From positions 48,921-112,920 of the forward strand of contig NZ_LNYZ01000003.1 in the NCBI RefSeq assembly GCF_001468065.1: DNA of 64,000 nt. The letters are read 5' to 3'. Made by a program: the position numbers and the translations under genes. Below are positions 1-7,923 of this stretch, piece by piece (positions within the stretch are counted from its first letter, which is position 1; each line of letters opens with the position of its first letter). The notes under the pieces are model-generated. The model searched no databases and was not told the origin of the DNA. It saw only the letters and a list, made by a program, of their open reading frames with translations. The stretch comes from Legionella steigerwaltii. GTDB taxonomy: Bacteria > Pseudomonadota > Gammaproteobacteria > Legionellales > Legionellaceae.

Positions 1-132
1 ATGTGTATTAGCCATCCCATACTGCTGGAACATGATGGTTGCGATCAAAGCGACGACCACATAGGGTATGCTTTGAAAAAAATAGAGACTGGCTATCCAT
101 TGATAATTCTTTGGAGATACTGAGGAAGACAC
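1..132 (-). CDS. MFS transporter, N-terminal fragment (runs off window)
   Basis: The reverse strand is open from a GTG at 132-130 to the window edge (44 codons). The peptide runs VSSSVSPKNYQW and then a hydrophobic stretch containing SLYFFQSIPYVVV, which looks like the first membrane helix of an AmpG/PAT-like major facilitator transporter. An in-frame TAG lies two codons upstream of the GTG, and a GGA-containing Shine-Dalgarno-like stretch sits about 8 bases before it, so this start is reasonable. Most of the gene lies outside the window, so substrate and subfamily cannot be judged. Confidence 0.55.
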   Translation of the reverse strand, partial: MSSSVSPKNYQWIASLYFFQSIPYVVVALIATIMFQQYGMANTH

Positions 133-281
133 GTGCTAATTCCAATCTATTGTTGCCCATATTGTAACATAATTAGTCATTAATGAAAGTTAATCGTTCA
201 CACAATGTTATTAACTTAAGCGTTTTATCTCCTATCCATAAATATAATGTAGGTTAGTGCCAAGCGTAGCGTTTATGAGTC

Positions 282-1157
282 TTAAGAGGGTTCTGTTACA
301 GGATGAAACTCTTCATCAGACTCTATTTCTACTCTCATTCTGGAAATATAGCTCTCTAAGGATTGTTGTTGTTCTTCAGGATGCTGACTTATTATGTTCT
401 GTATTCGTTTTGCAACATGGAGCATGTCTATAGCGCGTATTGATTTGATTGTATACTGAAAACTCATATTCTCATTAATGTAAGAGACAATTCCTTTTAT
501 GTTCGCGGGGACTTTTACATCGACTATGGGTTTAGCAGAATATAGCTCAAGATAGATACTTTCTTTCTCTGAATTAGAAACGACAGGATCAATCAGACGA
601 GCTACTTTTTGCAAATGTTCAGAAAGATTTGTTTTACATGACTTTTCATCCATGAGCCAAGCCGCAAGAGAAAAAGAATTATCTTCCATCTCATAAGCTA
701 CATTTGATTGATAAATGTATCCCCAAATCCCTTCTGTTTTTTTTTCACAAGCCAACATGACATAGGAATGTCCAGGAATATCAATGCGAATAATTTTGGG
801 TAAATCTTTTTCGAGCGCCTCAATGAGCGGGGTCAGCGATTGAACTTCTTTTTTTCCAGTTATCATTATATCGCCAGTCATCATTTTACAAAATGTATTT
901 GCTATATCACCACATCCCACTGGCGCGAAAATAGCTTCGGCTATAGAGGTATTAAGCATTCCAGTTTTTTCCATGGATAAAAGAATTTTGACTGTGGATT
1001 CCAAGTCTATTCCGCATAGTGCTAAATAGAGTCGAGCATCAGCTACACTGTTCAAGCGTTTTGCATAGGCAGACAATACCAGTTTTCGAAAGGCAGAATC
1101 AAAGTCATCTAGTGAAAAATGGTCAGATGAAGCGAAAAAAGCAAGTTTGCTTTGCAT
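282..1157 (-). CDS. Hypothetical protein (291 aa), Legionella-type, function unknown
   Basis: I do not recognise a family. The 291-residue product has no signal peptide or membrane segment and looks cytosolic or translocated. It has a charged C-terminal tail (SDEEFHPVTEPS) and the acidic run EIESDEE near the end, which resembles the glutamate-rich E-block seen in some Dot/Icm-exported proteins; that is weak evidence. It is transcribed divergently from the 1245 gene, with fewer than 90 bases between start codons, so the two share a promoter region. The ORF is long and intact, so it is probably real. Confidence 0.6.
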   Translation of the reverse strand: MQSKLAFFASSDHFSLDDFDSAFRKLVLSAYAKRLNSVADARLYLALCGIDLESTVKILLSMEKTGMLNTSIAEAIFAPVGCGDIANTFCKMMTGDIMITGKKEVQSLTPLIEALEKDLPKIIRIDIPGHSYVMLACEKKTEGIWGYIYQSNVAYEMEDNSFSLAAWLMDEKSCKTNLSEHLQKVARLIDPVVSNSEKESIYLELYSAKPIVDVKVPANIKGIVSYINENMSFQYTIKSIRAIDMLHVAKRIQNIISQHPEEQQQSLESYISRMRVEIESDEEFHPVTEPS

Positions 1158-1244
1158 GAAAATAGAATAAAATTATATATTGTTATACAATATTGCAACT
1201 TTTTGTTATTTGTTGCAAGAATTATAATCAGCGAAATATGTATT

Positions 1245-1589
1245 ATGCATGAACCTAAAAAATATAAATCTTTTATAGAAATCAATACGTTTAAGGTCCA
1301 CGTCCAAGCGATACTTAATCGTCTAAAAAAACAAAATAATCTTACTGATGTAGTTCCTGCGATTAATCTTATTCTTGATGGGGGACCCTTCGATTTCTCT
1401 TCCTCCTCAGCGGAAATTATTGCTTTAAATTCTCTTTTGCATCACCCAGAGCTGTATATTAAGAATATCGACCCTCAAGTTAAAGAAAACATTTATTCTG
1501 AAATTAAAGAAATTCTAAAGAATTTTATTCGTGAAGTTTGTGACGTTAATGATGATTCCATTTGCGCAATGCCTGCGCAAAGGGTTTGA
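1245..1589 (+). CDS. Hypothetical small protein (about 114 aa)
   Basis: The frame is open from 1152, but the first 31 codons overlap the start of the divergent gene and encode an unlikely hydrophobic leader. The ATG at 1245 (MHEPKKYKSF) is the more credible start. The product is predicted helical, with no membrane segment and no recognised domain; it contains ILDGGPFDFSSSS and a C-terminal DVNDDSICAMPAQRV. Its 3' end converges on the 1624 gene with about 35 bases between stops. Function unknown. Confidence 0.5.
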   Translation: MHEPKKYKSFIEINTFKVHVQAILNRLKKQNNLTDVVPAINLILDGGPFDFSSSSAEIIALNSLLHHPELYIKNIDPQVKENIYSEIKEILKNFIREVCDVNDDSICAMPAQRV

Positions 1590-1623
1590 AAATGATTGAT
1601 TTAAATTCAATTCATTGATTTTC

Positions 1624-2196
1624 TCATTTATCTTCATCATTTTCAATCCAACAGTCACTGGGTCCACCAGGGGGTGTTGGACGGTTTGGTAATGGTGTTG
1701 GATGAAATGTTGCGCCTTTTTCATTTCCTGTAAAGCGAACTGCTTCTTTTTGCCGATGTGAATTGATAACTCGGTTCAAAGTATCAATAAGGCTTTGATT
1801 TTTAAATAGAAAAAAAAGATCGTTATCTTGGGTGGTTGTATCCGTTTCGCACTTAGTCATCATAAATAAATTGGCATCATTTTGCTCAGCAAAGCGAGCA
1901 ATTTCACGTTTTGCCTGTAGGTTCTCTTGTTTGCTCATTAAGAGGAATGGAAGCTGAATGAGATTAAGATCTCCATTACCCTCCGCATATTTTGCATAGG
2001 CTACAGAGATATTTTCTTTATTTAATTCATGCAATAAATCAGAATCATCATAAAGTCTGTAAATAATTTTTTGTTTTTCTTGGTCTGAGTTCGCTATTTT
2101 TTTTGTAATAAATAATTTTGTATCACTAAATTCGTTGAACTCAGCAATTACTTTTTCTTCGCCTCGTGCAAATTGTTCTGTAATTTTATATTGCAT
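1624..2196 (-). CDS. Hypothetical protein (about 190 aa) with Pro-rich tail
   Basis: The open frame can begin at a TTG at 2220, but the ATG at 2196 (MQYKITEQFARGEEK) is the more natural start; neither has a clear Shine-Dalgarno sequence. The protein is charged and soluble. Its last 30 residues are unusually rich in proline and glycine (FHPTPLPNRPTPPGGPSD) and end WIENDEDK. I recognise no enzyme motif. A Pro-rich tail of this kind can serve as an SH3-type or flexible linker, but nothing here proves it. The 3' end converges on the 1245 gene. Confidence 0.55.
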   Translation of the reverse strand: MQYKITEQFARGEEKVIAEFNEFSDTKLFITKKIANSDQEKQKIIYRLYDDSDLLHELNKENISVAYAKYAEGNGDLNLIQLPFLLMSKQENLQAKREIARFAEQNDANLFMMTKCETDTTTQDNDLFFLFKNQSLIDTLNRVINSHRQKEAVRFTGNEKGATFHPTPLPNRPTPPGGPSDCWIENDEDK

Positions 2197-2307
2197 AATG
2201 AATAGATCATCAGTAATCAATTATTGTTCATTTTGCAATGAACAATATAAATTATATCATAAACGCTCAAAATGAGCGCCTTACTATCCATGCAGGTAAT
2301 CCATTTT

Positions 2308-2424
2308 CGTGAACGTATGCGTGCCCATGAACGTGCCCAAAAAAGCAAAAAGCGCTGTCGTAGGTAGTCTTCTTGTCTATGCATCACTAAAATGCTACGA
2401 GTTTTTCGGGCGCACACGTTCACG
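2308..2424. repeat. Short element with imperfect terminal inverted repeats
   Basis: The left end (2308-2326) reads CGTGAACGTATGCGTGCCC. The right end (2408-2424), read on the other strand, is CGTGAACGTGTGCGCCC, so a 117-bp segment is bounded by about 17-19 bp imperfect inverted repeats. A third copy of the end, GTGAACGTGTGCGCGCCC followed by GAAAA, occurs at 51141-51163. The 68-codon reverse ORF across this stretch is probably an artefact. This may be a MITE or a degraded gene end; no flanking target duplication was seen. Confidence 0.4.
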
Positions 2425-2438
2425 TTGTTAATGACCTC

Positions 2439-4586
2439 TTAAGCTTTTTTGATTATCTGCACATAACTTTTACCATCTTCTCCAACGACAACACCATGAA
2501 TTTCAGTTGCAAAACCAGGTAATTCTTCTCCTATATCATCCAGCATGAGTAAGAAATCAAGAATTGATTTGCATTCATCCGTAATTTGTTCCCCTGGCAT
2601 AATTAAGGGAATACCTGGAGGGTAGGGCAGGATCATTGCAGCAGAAATTTTATCTTTTAATTGTGATAGAGGGATAAATTGTGTTTCTTGTCTGATGAGT
2701 TTTTGGTATGCCTGATGAGGTGTCATAACGACTTTAGGTAGTGTATCAAACGCATGATACATCACTTGAGGTAAATTATGTTTTTGCATTAAACCATGGA
2801 TGCTTTTGGCCAGGGTTTGAATGGACATTTTTTCGTAAAACTCAGGATGTTCTTGATACAGTTGCGGGAGTATGGTTTTAACCGGTACATTTTCATCATA
2901 AAACTGTTTAAATTTATTTAAAGCAGCCAATAAGGCCATTGATTTTGCACGAGTAATTCCTAAACTAAATAAAAACAACATGGAATAGGGCCCTGTTTTT
3001 TCAACAATGATTCCATGTGAAGCAAGAAATTTTTCCACAATTACCGCGGGAATACCCCAATCATCTAATGTATCATTTTTGATTCCTGGTAAAAGCACGG
3101 TTACTTTCACTGGATCCAAAAACAAATGGTCCTCGTCAACATGATGAAAACCATGCCATTTTTCATTGGGTTTTAAGGGGAAACAAGACGATTTTCTTTC
3201 TAGTGTGGGTTGCCACACATCAAAATACCAATCAGAACTTTGTTTTTTTAAGCGTTTTACTTCCATGCGGAAATCTAACGCTAATTCAATCGCTTCATTG
3301 ATTAAATCATATCCATGATTACCGGCCATCATTGCTGCAGAGACTTCGCAACTGGCGACAAGAGGGTAAAAAGGGGAGGTACTCATATGCATCATGTAAT
3401 TGGCATTAAGAATGTCTTCATTAAAAGAGCCTTTAACGTGGATCATGGAGGATTGACTGAAAGCGGCCAATAATTTGTGAGTTGATTGCGTTTCAAAGAT
3501 CACTTGATCCTTTTGTGGTGTTAAGCTGAGTCCAAACTTTTCAGCGTAAATGGGATGAAAATTGGTATAGGGGACCCAAGCACTATCAAAATGCAAATGC
3601 TTTACCTTAAGCTCATTTTGAAGAGTTTCAACTTTATACAGTATGCCATCGTATGTGGAGTTCGTAATGACTGCATAAGTAGGCCAAGCAGTAGCCTCTG
3701 GATGCTCAAGAATTTTATCGTGGATTGCTTCTTCTGAGTATTCCGATTTAGGGATCCCACCGAGAATTCCATAAGTATTCCGTGTTGGTTTCAGATAAAT
3801 AGGAATCACATCAACCATCATCAAAAAATGGGCGAGTGATTTATGGCAGTTTCGATCAATCACGACTGTATCACCGGAAGTTGCCGAATACATTCCCACT
3901 ATTTTATTTGATGTGGAGGTACCGTTGGTTACAATCAACGAACGATCACTTTTAAAGATATTGGCTATAAACTGCTCTGCCTCTCGTTGAGGTCCTGAAT
4001 GGTCTAGTAGGCTTCCAAGCTCTTCAATTGAAATTGAAAGATCTGCGCGAAAAATATTCTTACCAAAAAAGTCATAAAATGCAGCACTGGTGGGATTTTT
4101 TTGAAATGCTGTTCCGCCTAAATGGCCTGGGGTGCAAAATGCATAATTCAATTCATGCACATACTTCATTAGCGCTTTGGTAAACGGAGGTAAAATTTCT
4201 TGTTGGTATTTTTCTATAGCAAGTACTATTCGTTTAAAATCATCGTGCGCTAAGTTAGCATCATATTGCAAAAAATCCAGGGTGAGATCAAAGTCACTCA
4301 GATTAATGTCAATAGAGGCATGCTTATTTGTCATTGCAAAAATAGGTAACAATTTATTATGACTTGAAAAATGATGTAAGTCATCGAAACCAAAATCATC
4401 CCAATCATAAAGAATAGTGACAATTCGTGGATTTAAGCTGCTTACATCATAGGCATCTTTTAATGAAGTACAGACAGTGAGTTCGTAGTTTCGCTGCGTT
4501 AAAAACTCTTCAAGCATGCTGATAAAGTGCTTTTTGTACTCTTCAATTTGTTGTGCGTAAACAATAAGAATATGATTCATATGCAA
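2439..4586 (-). CDS. cadA: Lysine decarboxylase, LdcI/CadA-type, PLP-dependent
   Basis: This enzyme decarboxylates L-lysine to cadaverine and CO2, consuming a proton, and belongs to the class III Orn/Lys/Arg decarboxylases. At 715 residues it matches the length I recall for E. coli LdcI. Domains in order are an N-terminal receiver-like wing domain (about 1-130), the PLP-binding core (about 150-580) and a C-terminal domain. The Schiff-base lysine is K371 in STHKLLAAFSQ, and the downstream SMIHVKG, GIVEKTGPYS-like (GIIVEKTGPYS) and MILPYPPGIPLIMPGE segments are typical of lysine rather than ornithine decarboxylases. It could also be called ldcC. No cadB antiporter lies beside it, so a biosynthetic or general acid-stress role is as likely as an inducible cad operon. 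Confidence 0.9.
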   Translation of the reverse strand: MHMNHILIVYAQQIEEYKKHFISMLEEFLTQRNYELTVCTSLKDAYDVSSLNPRIVTILYDWDDFGFDDLHHFSSHNKLLPIFAMTNKHASIDINLSDFDLTLDFLQYDANLAHDDFKRIVLAIEKYQQEILPPFTKALMKYVHELNYAFCTPGHLGGTAFQKNPTSAAFYDFFGKNIFRADLSISIEELGSLLDHSGPQREAEQFIANIFKSDRSLIVTNGTSTSNKIVGMYSATSGDTVVIDRNCHKSLAHFLMMVDVIPIYLKPTRNTYGILGGIPKSEYSEEAIHDKILEHPEATAWPTYAVITNSTYDGILYKVETLQNELKVKHLHFDSAWVPYTNFHPIYAEKFGLSLTPQKDQVIFETQSTHKLLAAFSQSSMIHVKGSFNEDILNANYMMHMSTSPFYPLVASCEVSAAMMAGNHGYDLINEAIELALDFRMEVKRLKKQSSDWYFDVWQPTLERKSSCFPLKPNEKWHGFHHVDEDHLFLDPVKVTVLLPGIKNDTLDDWGIPAVIVEKFLASHGIIVEKTGPYSMLFLFSLGITRAKSMALLAALNKFKQFYDENVPVKTILPQLYQEHPEFYEKMSIQTLAKSIHGLMQKHNLPQVMYHAFDTLPKVVMTPHQAYQKLIRQETQFIPLSQLKDKISAAMILPYPPGIPLIMPGEQITDECKSILDFLLMLDDIGEELPGFATEIHGVVVGEDGKSYVQIIKKA

Positions 4587-4921
4587 TCCTTTACACCGAT
4601 TAGATCCCTAAAATGTACTTTAGCTCAATATGAAGTAAATGGTATATTTTTTTATAACGATTTGTAGCACTATATGCACGGTACGTAGACGAAAAAATTT
4701 TGTGGAATTGCTTGGCAAATAGGTCACAGTCTAATCGTTATGTTGTTGCTCTTTCTGATTCATGTGATTCATGCCTAAATTTTTTTAAAATCGTTTGCAA
4801 AAGGAACGGGTCGTAAAATTCTCTCTCAGATCAACAAAATCCATCAAACTAAACTATACTAACCATGCATAACTGTATTTTTAATGAACATAACTGATTA
4901 AATAATTACAAGGAGCAGTAT
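4587..4921. other. Intergenic region between cadA and a small secreted-protein gene
   Basis: This AT-rich divergent spacer of 335 bases holds the promoters of both flanking genes. A TATACT at about 4855-4860 could be the -10 element for the 4922 gene, which is preceded by a strong AAGGAG at 4910-4915. A short direct repeat of GATTCATG occurs near 4757-4773. I see no gene or structured RNA. Confidence 0.4.
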
Positions 4922-5119
4922 ATGTTATCAAAAAACATGAAAAAGATTATAATGATCTGCGTTTTAAGTGGCTTTATCTCTAATTCTTTTGCCGCTTGGG
5001 GATATCATCGCGGTTATACTGTCTGCCGTGGGGGCAATTGTCACCATAAGAGTGTTAATAAAGGTTGTATTAACGGTCATTGTGGTACCTCGCGATCTTT
5101 TTCTACCTGGCATAGATAA
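4922..5119 (+). CDS. Small secreted Cys/Gly/His-rich protein (65 aa)
   Basis: The 65-residue product begins with a classical signal peptide: KK at positions 7-8, a hydrophobic core IIMICVLSGFISNSF, and a likely cleavage after FAA near residue 24. The mature peptide of about 40 residues contains four cysteines in CRGGNCHHK and CINGHCG, with several His and Gly, suggesting two disulfides or metal binding. A strong AAGGAG Shine-Dalgarno 6 bases upstream supports the start. No family recognised. The gene is monocistronic and converges on the MCP gene across a hairpin. Confidence 0.7.
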   Translation: MLSKNMKKIIMICVLSGFISNSFAAWGYHRGYTVCRGGNCHHKSVNKGCINGHCGTSRSFSTWHR

Positions 5120-5187
5120 TCATAGTTAGGTAAGAGAGCAACGACATGCTCTTATTGAATTGAAGCAACGTAAAAATCAGTGAACTT

Positions 5188-5211
5188 GGTTGGGTTATTT
5201 TTGACCCAACC
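5188..5211. terminator. Hairpin between convergent genes
   Basis: GGTTGGGT (5188-5195) pairs with ACCCAACC (5204-5211) across an AT-rich loop and overlaps the stop codon of the MCP gene. A weaker hairpin (AGAGC/GCTCT) lies at about 5134-5152. Together they probably end transcription from both sides, although neither has a long U-tract. Confidence 0.5.
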
Positions 5212-7076
5212 TAAACTTTATATACATTCACATCGTCCTTGAGCTGCTTGGCAATCTCATCCAAATGATGAATAAAGGTCATCATTTCCTTGATACTACT
5301 TGAAAAAGTGGAGGTCGTGCGATTAATTTCATTCATACTGTCGACAATTTGCTCAATTCCAACGGCTTCTTGACGAATGGCCACCTCTATATGTTGGCTT
5401 GCAATCGAAGCATCATTTATCATTTTACTCAGAGTTTGAATGACTTCACCGGCTTTCTCAATCAATTTTGCACCTGAATCCAGAGTCTTAGTACCTTCCT
5501 CGGTAACAACAACTGCTTTTTCAGTAGCGCGTCGAATGTCCTCAAGAATTTTTTGCACTTGTACTGTGGATTGCTCTGATTGTTCGGCAAGGTTTCTTAC
5601 CTCTTTAGCGACTGCCGCAAAACCTTTTCCAGATTCTCCAGCTTTTGATGCTTCAATTGCTGCATTCAATGCCAACATCTTTGATTGTTGCGCCAAAGTA
5701 TTTACCACTGAGGTGATGTCACCGATTTGTTGGGTGCGATTATTTAAATCAAGTATGGTTTGTGCAATAAGCTTCATTTTTTCTTCTGAAGCTTTAATAC
5801 CATGGATACTTTGTTCTACGGATTGTGTACCTAATTTCCCTTGCTCATAAGTATTTTTAGCAACTTCCCGCAGAGTTTGTGCTTTTTCCATGGTTTGTTT
5901 TGAACTCTTATCTATTTCTTCCAGTGAAGCGCTGATTTCATTAATAGCCGATGCTTGCGAGGTAATACTTTCTGCTTGTTCATCTGCAGAAGTGATTACC
6001 GTGCTAACCATAGTGACTATGTTATTACTGACCTTGGTAATATTGTTAGTGATTGATGCCAAGCCATCCGTCATTGAGTTTAAATCCTGGCCCAAATCTT
6101 GTAATATGTCCTCTTCATCGAGTTCAAGACGTTCGCGAAGATCTCCAGCAGCAACTTTGCTGCTGTATTCGCTAAATTTTTTTGATGAGTTGACTAATTG
6201 TTCATATAATGCTCGAGACTCCTCTTCTTTTTTACGAAGAGCCTCGTCATTTGCTCCGATCGCTTCTTGCATGGCCTTAAGCGCTATAAACAGTGTTCCA
6301 AGTCTACCTGTTGAGCGAAGACGAATGGGTACATTACGCTCACCATCTGCAATTCTTTTCGCAATATTAATGGCATAATCTACAGCGTGTAATATCGATC
6401 TCTGGGTCACATAAGGCACAATAATAGTTAAAGCGATGGTTAAACCAAGTAACCAATAACCTAATTCTCTTAAAGAGTTTAAGCTGGTATTTATTTTTAC
6501 TGAATTTTTGGAAATTTCGGCTGAAACATCATTAAAAAGCCCTCCTATTCTTTTTCCTGCTTCAGAAGAGTATTGGCCATCAACAAGATTAATCATTTTG
6601 TTTATAAGATCTCGTGTCTTATTTCTACTATCCTCTACATTATTTTGGTTATTAGGATCTCTATGTGCATTGATTATTGCTGCTTGAGCTTCATAAAGAG
6701 GCCCATACAATTCTTGAAGCTTGTCCCATTCCTGTTGTATTTCTGTATTATTCAGCCCGATGGAGTGCATTCTTTGATCCCATTGATTGCGGTTTTCATT
6801 AATTTCATTCCATATGCGTGCAAAATATTCTTTATCCTTGGGGTCACCGGTCATGGCCCAATGCTCAATAATATCTTGAGTTTCATAAATTTCCGCATCA
6901 AGAACTTGCGGTAAACTTTCACGAGCAATTACTTGGCTTAATTGGATGACACTATCTATTTTTGGTAGCAGTAGAATGGCTAATATCAATAAAGGCAAAC
7001 AAAGTGTCATAAAACCAATAATCAACCGGGAACGGATCGAAAGAATAAAACCTTCTTTGTCGAGCATTTTGTCCAT
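5211..7076 (-). CDS. Methyl-accepting chemotaxis protein-like transducer
   Basis: This 621-residue inner-membrane sensor has two membrane helices (about 18-38 and 205-227) flanking a periplasmic helical domain of about 165 residues. A HAMP region follows (about 228-330) and then a long coiled-coil signalling domain. The hairpin tip region reads SKMLALNAAIEASKAGESG and then GKGFAAVAKEVRNLAEQSEQ, diagnostic of MCPs. No C-terminal CheR/CheB-binding pentapeptide is visible (it ends DDVNVYKV). No che genes lie nearby, and L. pneumophila is known to lack a Che system, so its output partner is unclear. The start could be M1 or M4. It is monocistronic. Confidence 0.9.
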   Translation of the reverse strand: MDKMLDKEGFILSIRSRLIIGFMTLCLPLLILAILLLPKIDSVIQLSQVIARESLPQVLDAEIYETQDIIEHWAMTGDPKDKEYFARIWNEINENRNQWDQRMHSIGLNNTEIQQEWDKLQELYGPLYEAQAAIINAHRDPNNQNNVEDSRNKTRDLINKMINLVDGQYSSEAGKRIGGLFNDVSAEISKNSVKINTSLNSLRELGYWLLGLTIALTIIVPYVTQRSILHAVDYAINIAKRIADGERNVPIRLRSTGRLGTLFIALKAMQEAIGANDEALRKKEEESRALYEQLVNSSKKFSEYSSKVAAGDLRERLELDEEDILQDLGQDLNSMTDGLASITNNITKVSNNIVTMVSTVITSADEQAESITSQASAINEISASLEEIDKSSKQTMEKAQTLREVAKNTYEQGKLGTQSVEQSIHGIKASEEKMKLIAQTILDLNNRTQQIGDITSVVNTLAQQSKMLALNAAIEASKAGESGKGFAAVAKEVRNLAEQSEQSTVQVQKILEDIRRATEKAVVVTEEGTKTLDSGAKLIEKAGEVIQTLSKMINDASIASQHIEVAIRQEAVGIEQIVDSMNEINRTTSTFSSSIKEMMTFIHHLDEIAKQLKDDVNVYKV

Positions 7077-7222
7077 ATCACTCTCCTATTTTCTATAATT
7101 CTAGATTTTTTTTACAAAAATAGCTCTGAACTAAATGAGATAGTTCAAAACGAGAGTTGCACTTATTAAAAGTTTTAGGAAAATTTGGTCTAATTGTTCA
7201 TTCTTTATTTAATTAGGGAATT

Positions 7223-7240
7223 GTCGGGCCGAGGCCCGAC
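7223..7240. repeat. GTCGGGCC palindrome, REP-like, copy 1
   Basis: GTCGGGCC-GA-GGCCCGAC is an 18-bp near-perfect palindrome just downstream of the HdeD-like gene's stop. A 20-bp version with a TT centre occurs at 52167-52186, also just after a reverse-strand gene. No U-tract follows on the reverse strand, so it looks like a small repetitive extragenic element more than a simple terminator. Confidence 0.5.
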
Positions 7241-7259
7241 CTGCTATGCTGACAATAAC

Positions 7260-7826
7260 TTATCTTTTGGAGGCACGAAGAGAAATTGCAATGAGAATAT
7301 AGGTCCAACCACTGACTATCATATCAATTGCAATAAACGTTCCAATTATCCATAATCCACTCATTGGCCAATGCAATAAAATTAGGATACCAAGAATTAA
7401 GGAAATCACTCCTGCAAAGAAGATCCAACCCCAGCCTTCGGTATCGCGTAATGAAATAGACATGGTTATACGAGTAACACCAATAACAATAAGTGTCCAA
7501 GCCAGTAAGGCAGTAATAATTGTAGAGGCTAACAAAGGATCATATAAGATAATCCCGGCTCCAATGAGGTACAATATGGCAACGCATAGTTCCCAAATGG
7601 TACCCCTCTTTTTTTTATATCTAAATGCATCAGCAATGTGTGATAGTCCAGAAAGCATAAGTAGCGCTGCAAAAAAATACATGCTCACTATGGTTAATGC
7701 GATTTCCATACCTAAACCAATAAATCCTAAGAGTAACAGGAGCACCCCAAAACCAAAGAGCAATCCACGACGAGGTTTTATGGGTTCTGCTTCAGGATGA
7801 TGAACAACATTATGTGTAGTAGCCAT
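7260..7826 (-). CDS. HdeD family acid-resistance membrane protein (DUF308)
   Basis: The 188-residue protein has about six hydrophobic helices, with a short charged N-terminal region (MATTHNVVHHPEAEPIKPRRG). The alternating pattern of short membrane helices, with MYFFAALLMLSGLSHIADAF and IFFAGVISLILGILILLHWP, is characteristic of HdeD/DUF308. HdeD in E. coli contributes to acid resistance at high cell density; the molecular mechanism is not established. Cadaverine-forming lysine decarboxylase is encoded 2.7 kb away, but the genes are not co-transcribed, so a joint acid-stress role is only suggestive. Confidence 0.8.
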   Translation of the reverse strand: MATTHNVVHHPEAEPIKPRRGLLFGFGVLLLLLGFIGLGMEIALTIVSMYFFAALLMLSGLSHIADAFRYKKKRGTIWELCVAILYLIGAGIILYDPLLASTIITALLAWTLIVIGVTRITMSISLRDTEGWGWIFFAGVISLILGILILLHWPMSGLWIIGTFIAIDMIVSGWTYILIAISLRASKR

Positions 7827-7923
7827 ATCAGTTCCTTTTGATGTGTCTCACTTTAATATAGCTTATTTTTAATGTTGATGTAGCCAAATAGGTTTAATTT
7901 TAAAAGAAATTCAGCGGCTTATT

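Noticed and set aside
2217..2423. 68-codon reverse ORF (MNVCARKTRSILVMHRQ...)
   Set aside because: It overlaps the short inverted-repeat element at 2308-2424, has no ribosome site and low-complexity basic content. Treated as an artefact of the repeat.
5440..6378. Long forward-strand ORFs inside the MCP gene
   Set aside because: They are antisense shadows of the coiled-coil coding sequence, with Ser/Cys-rich composition typical of opposite-strand translation.
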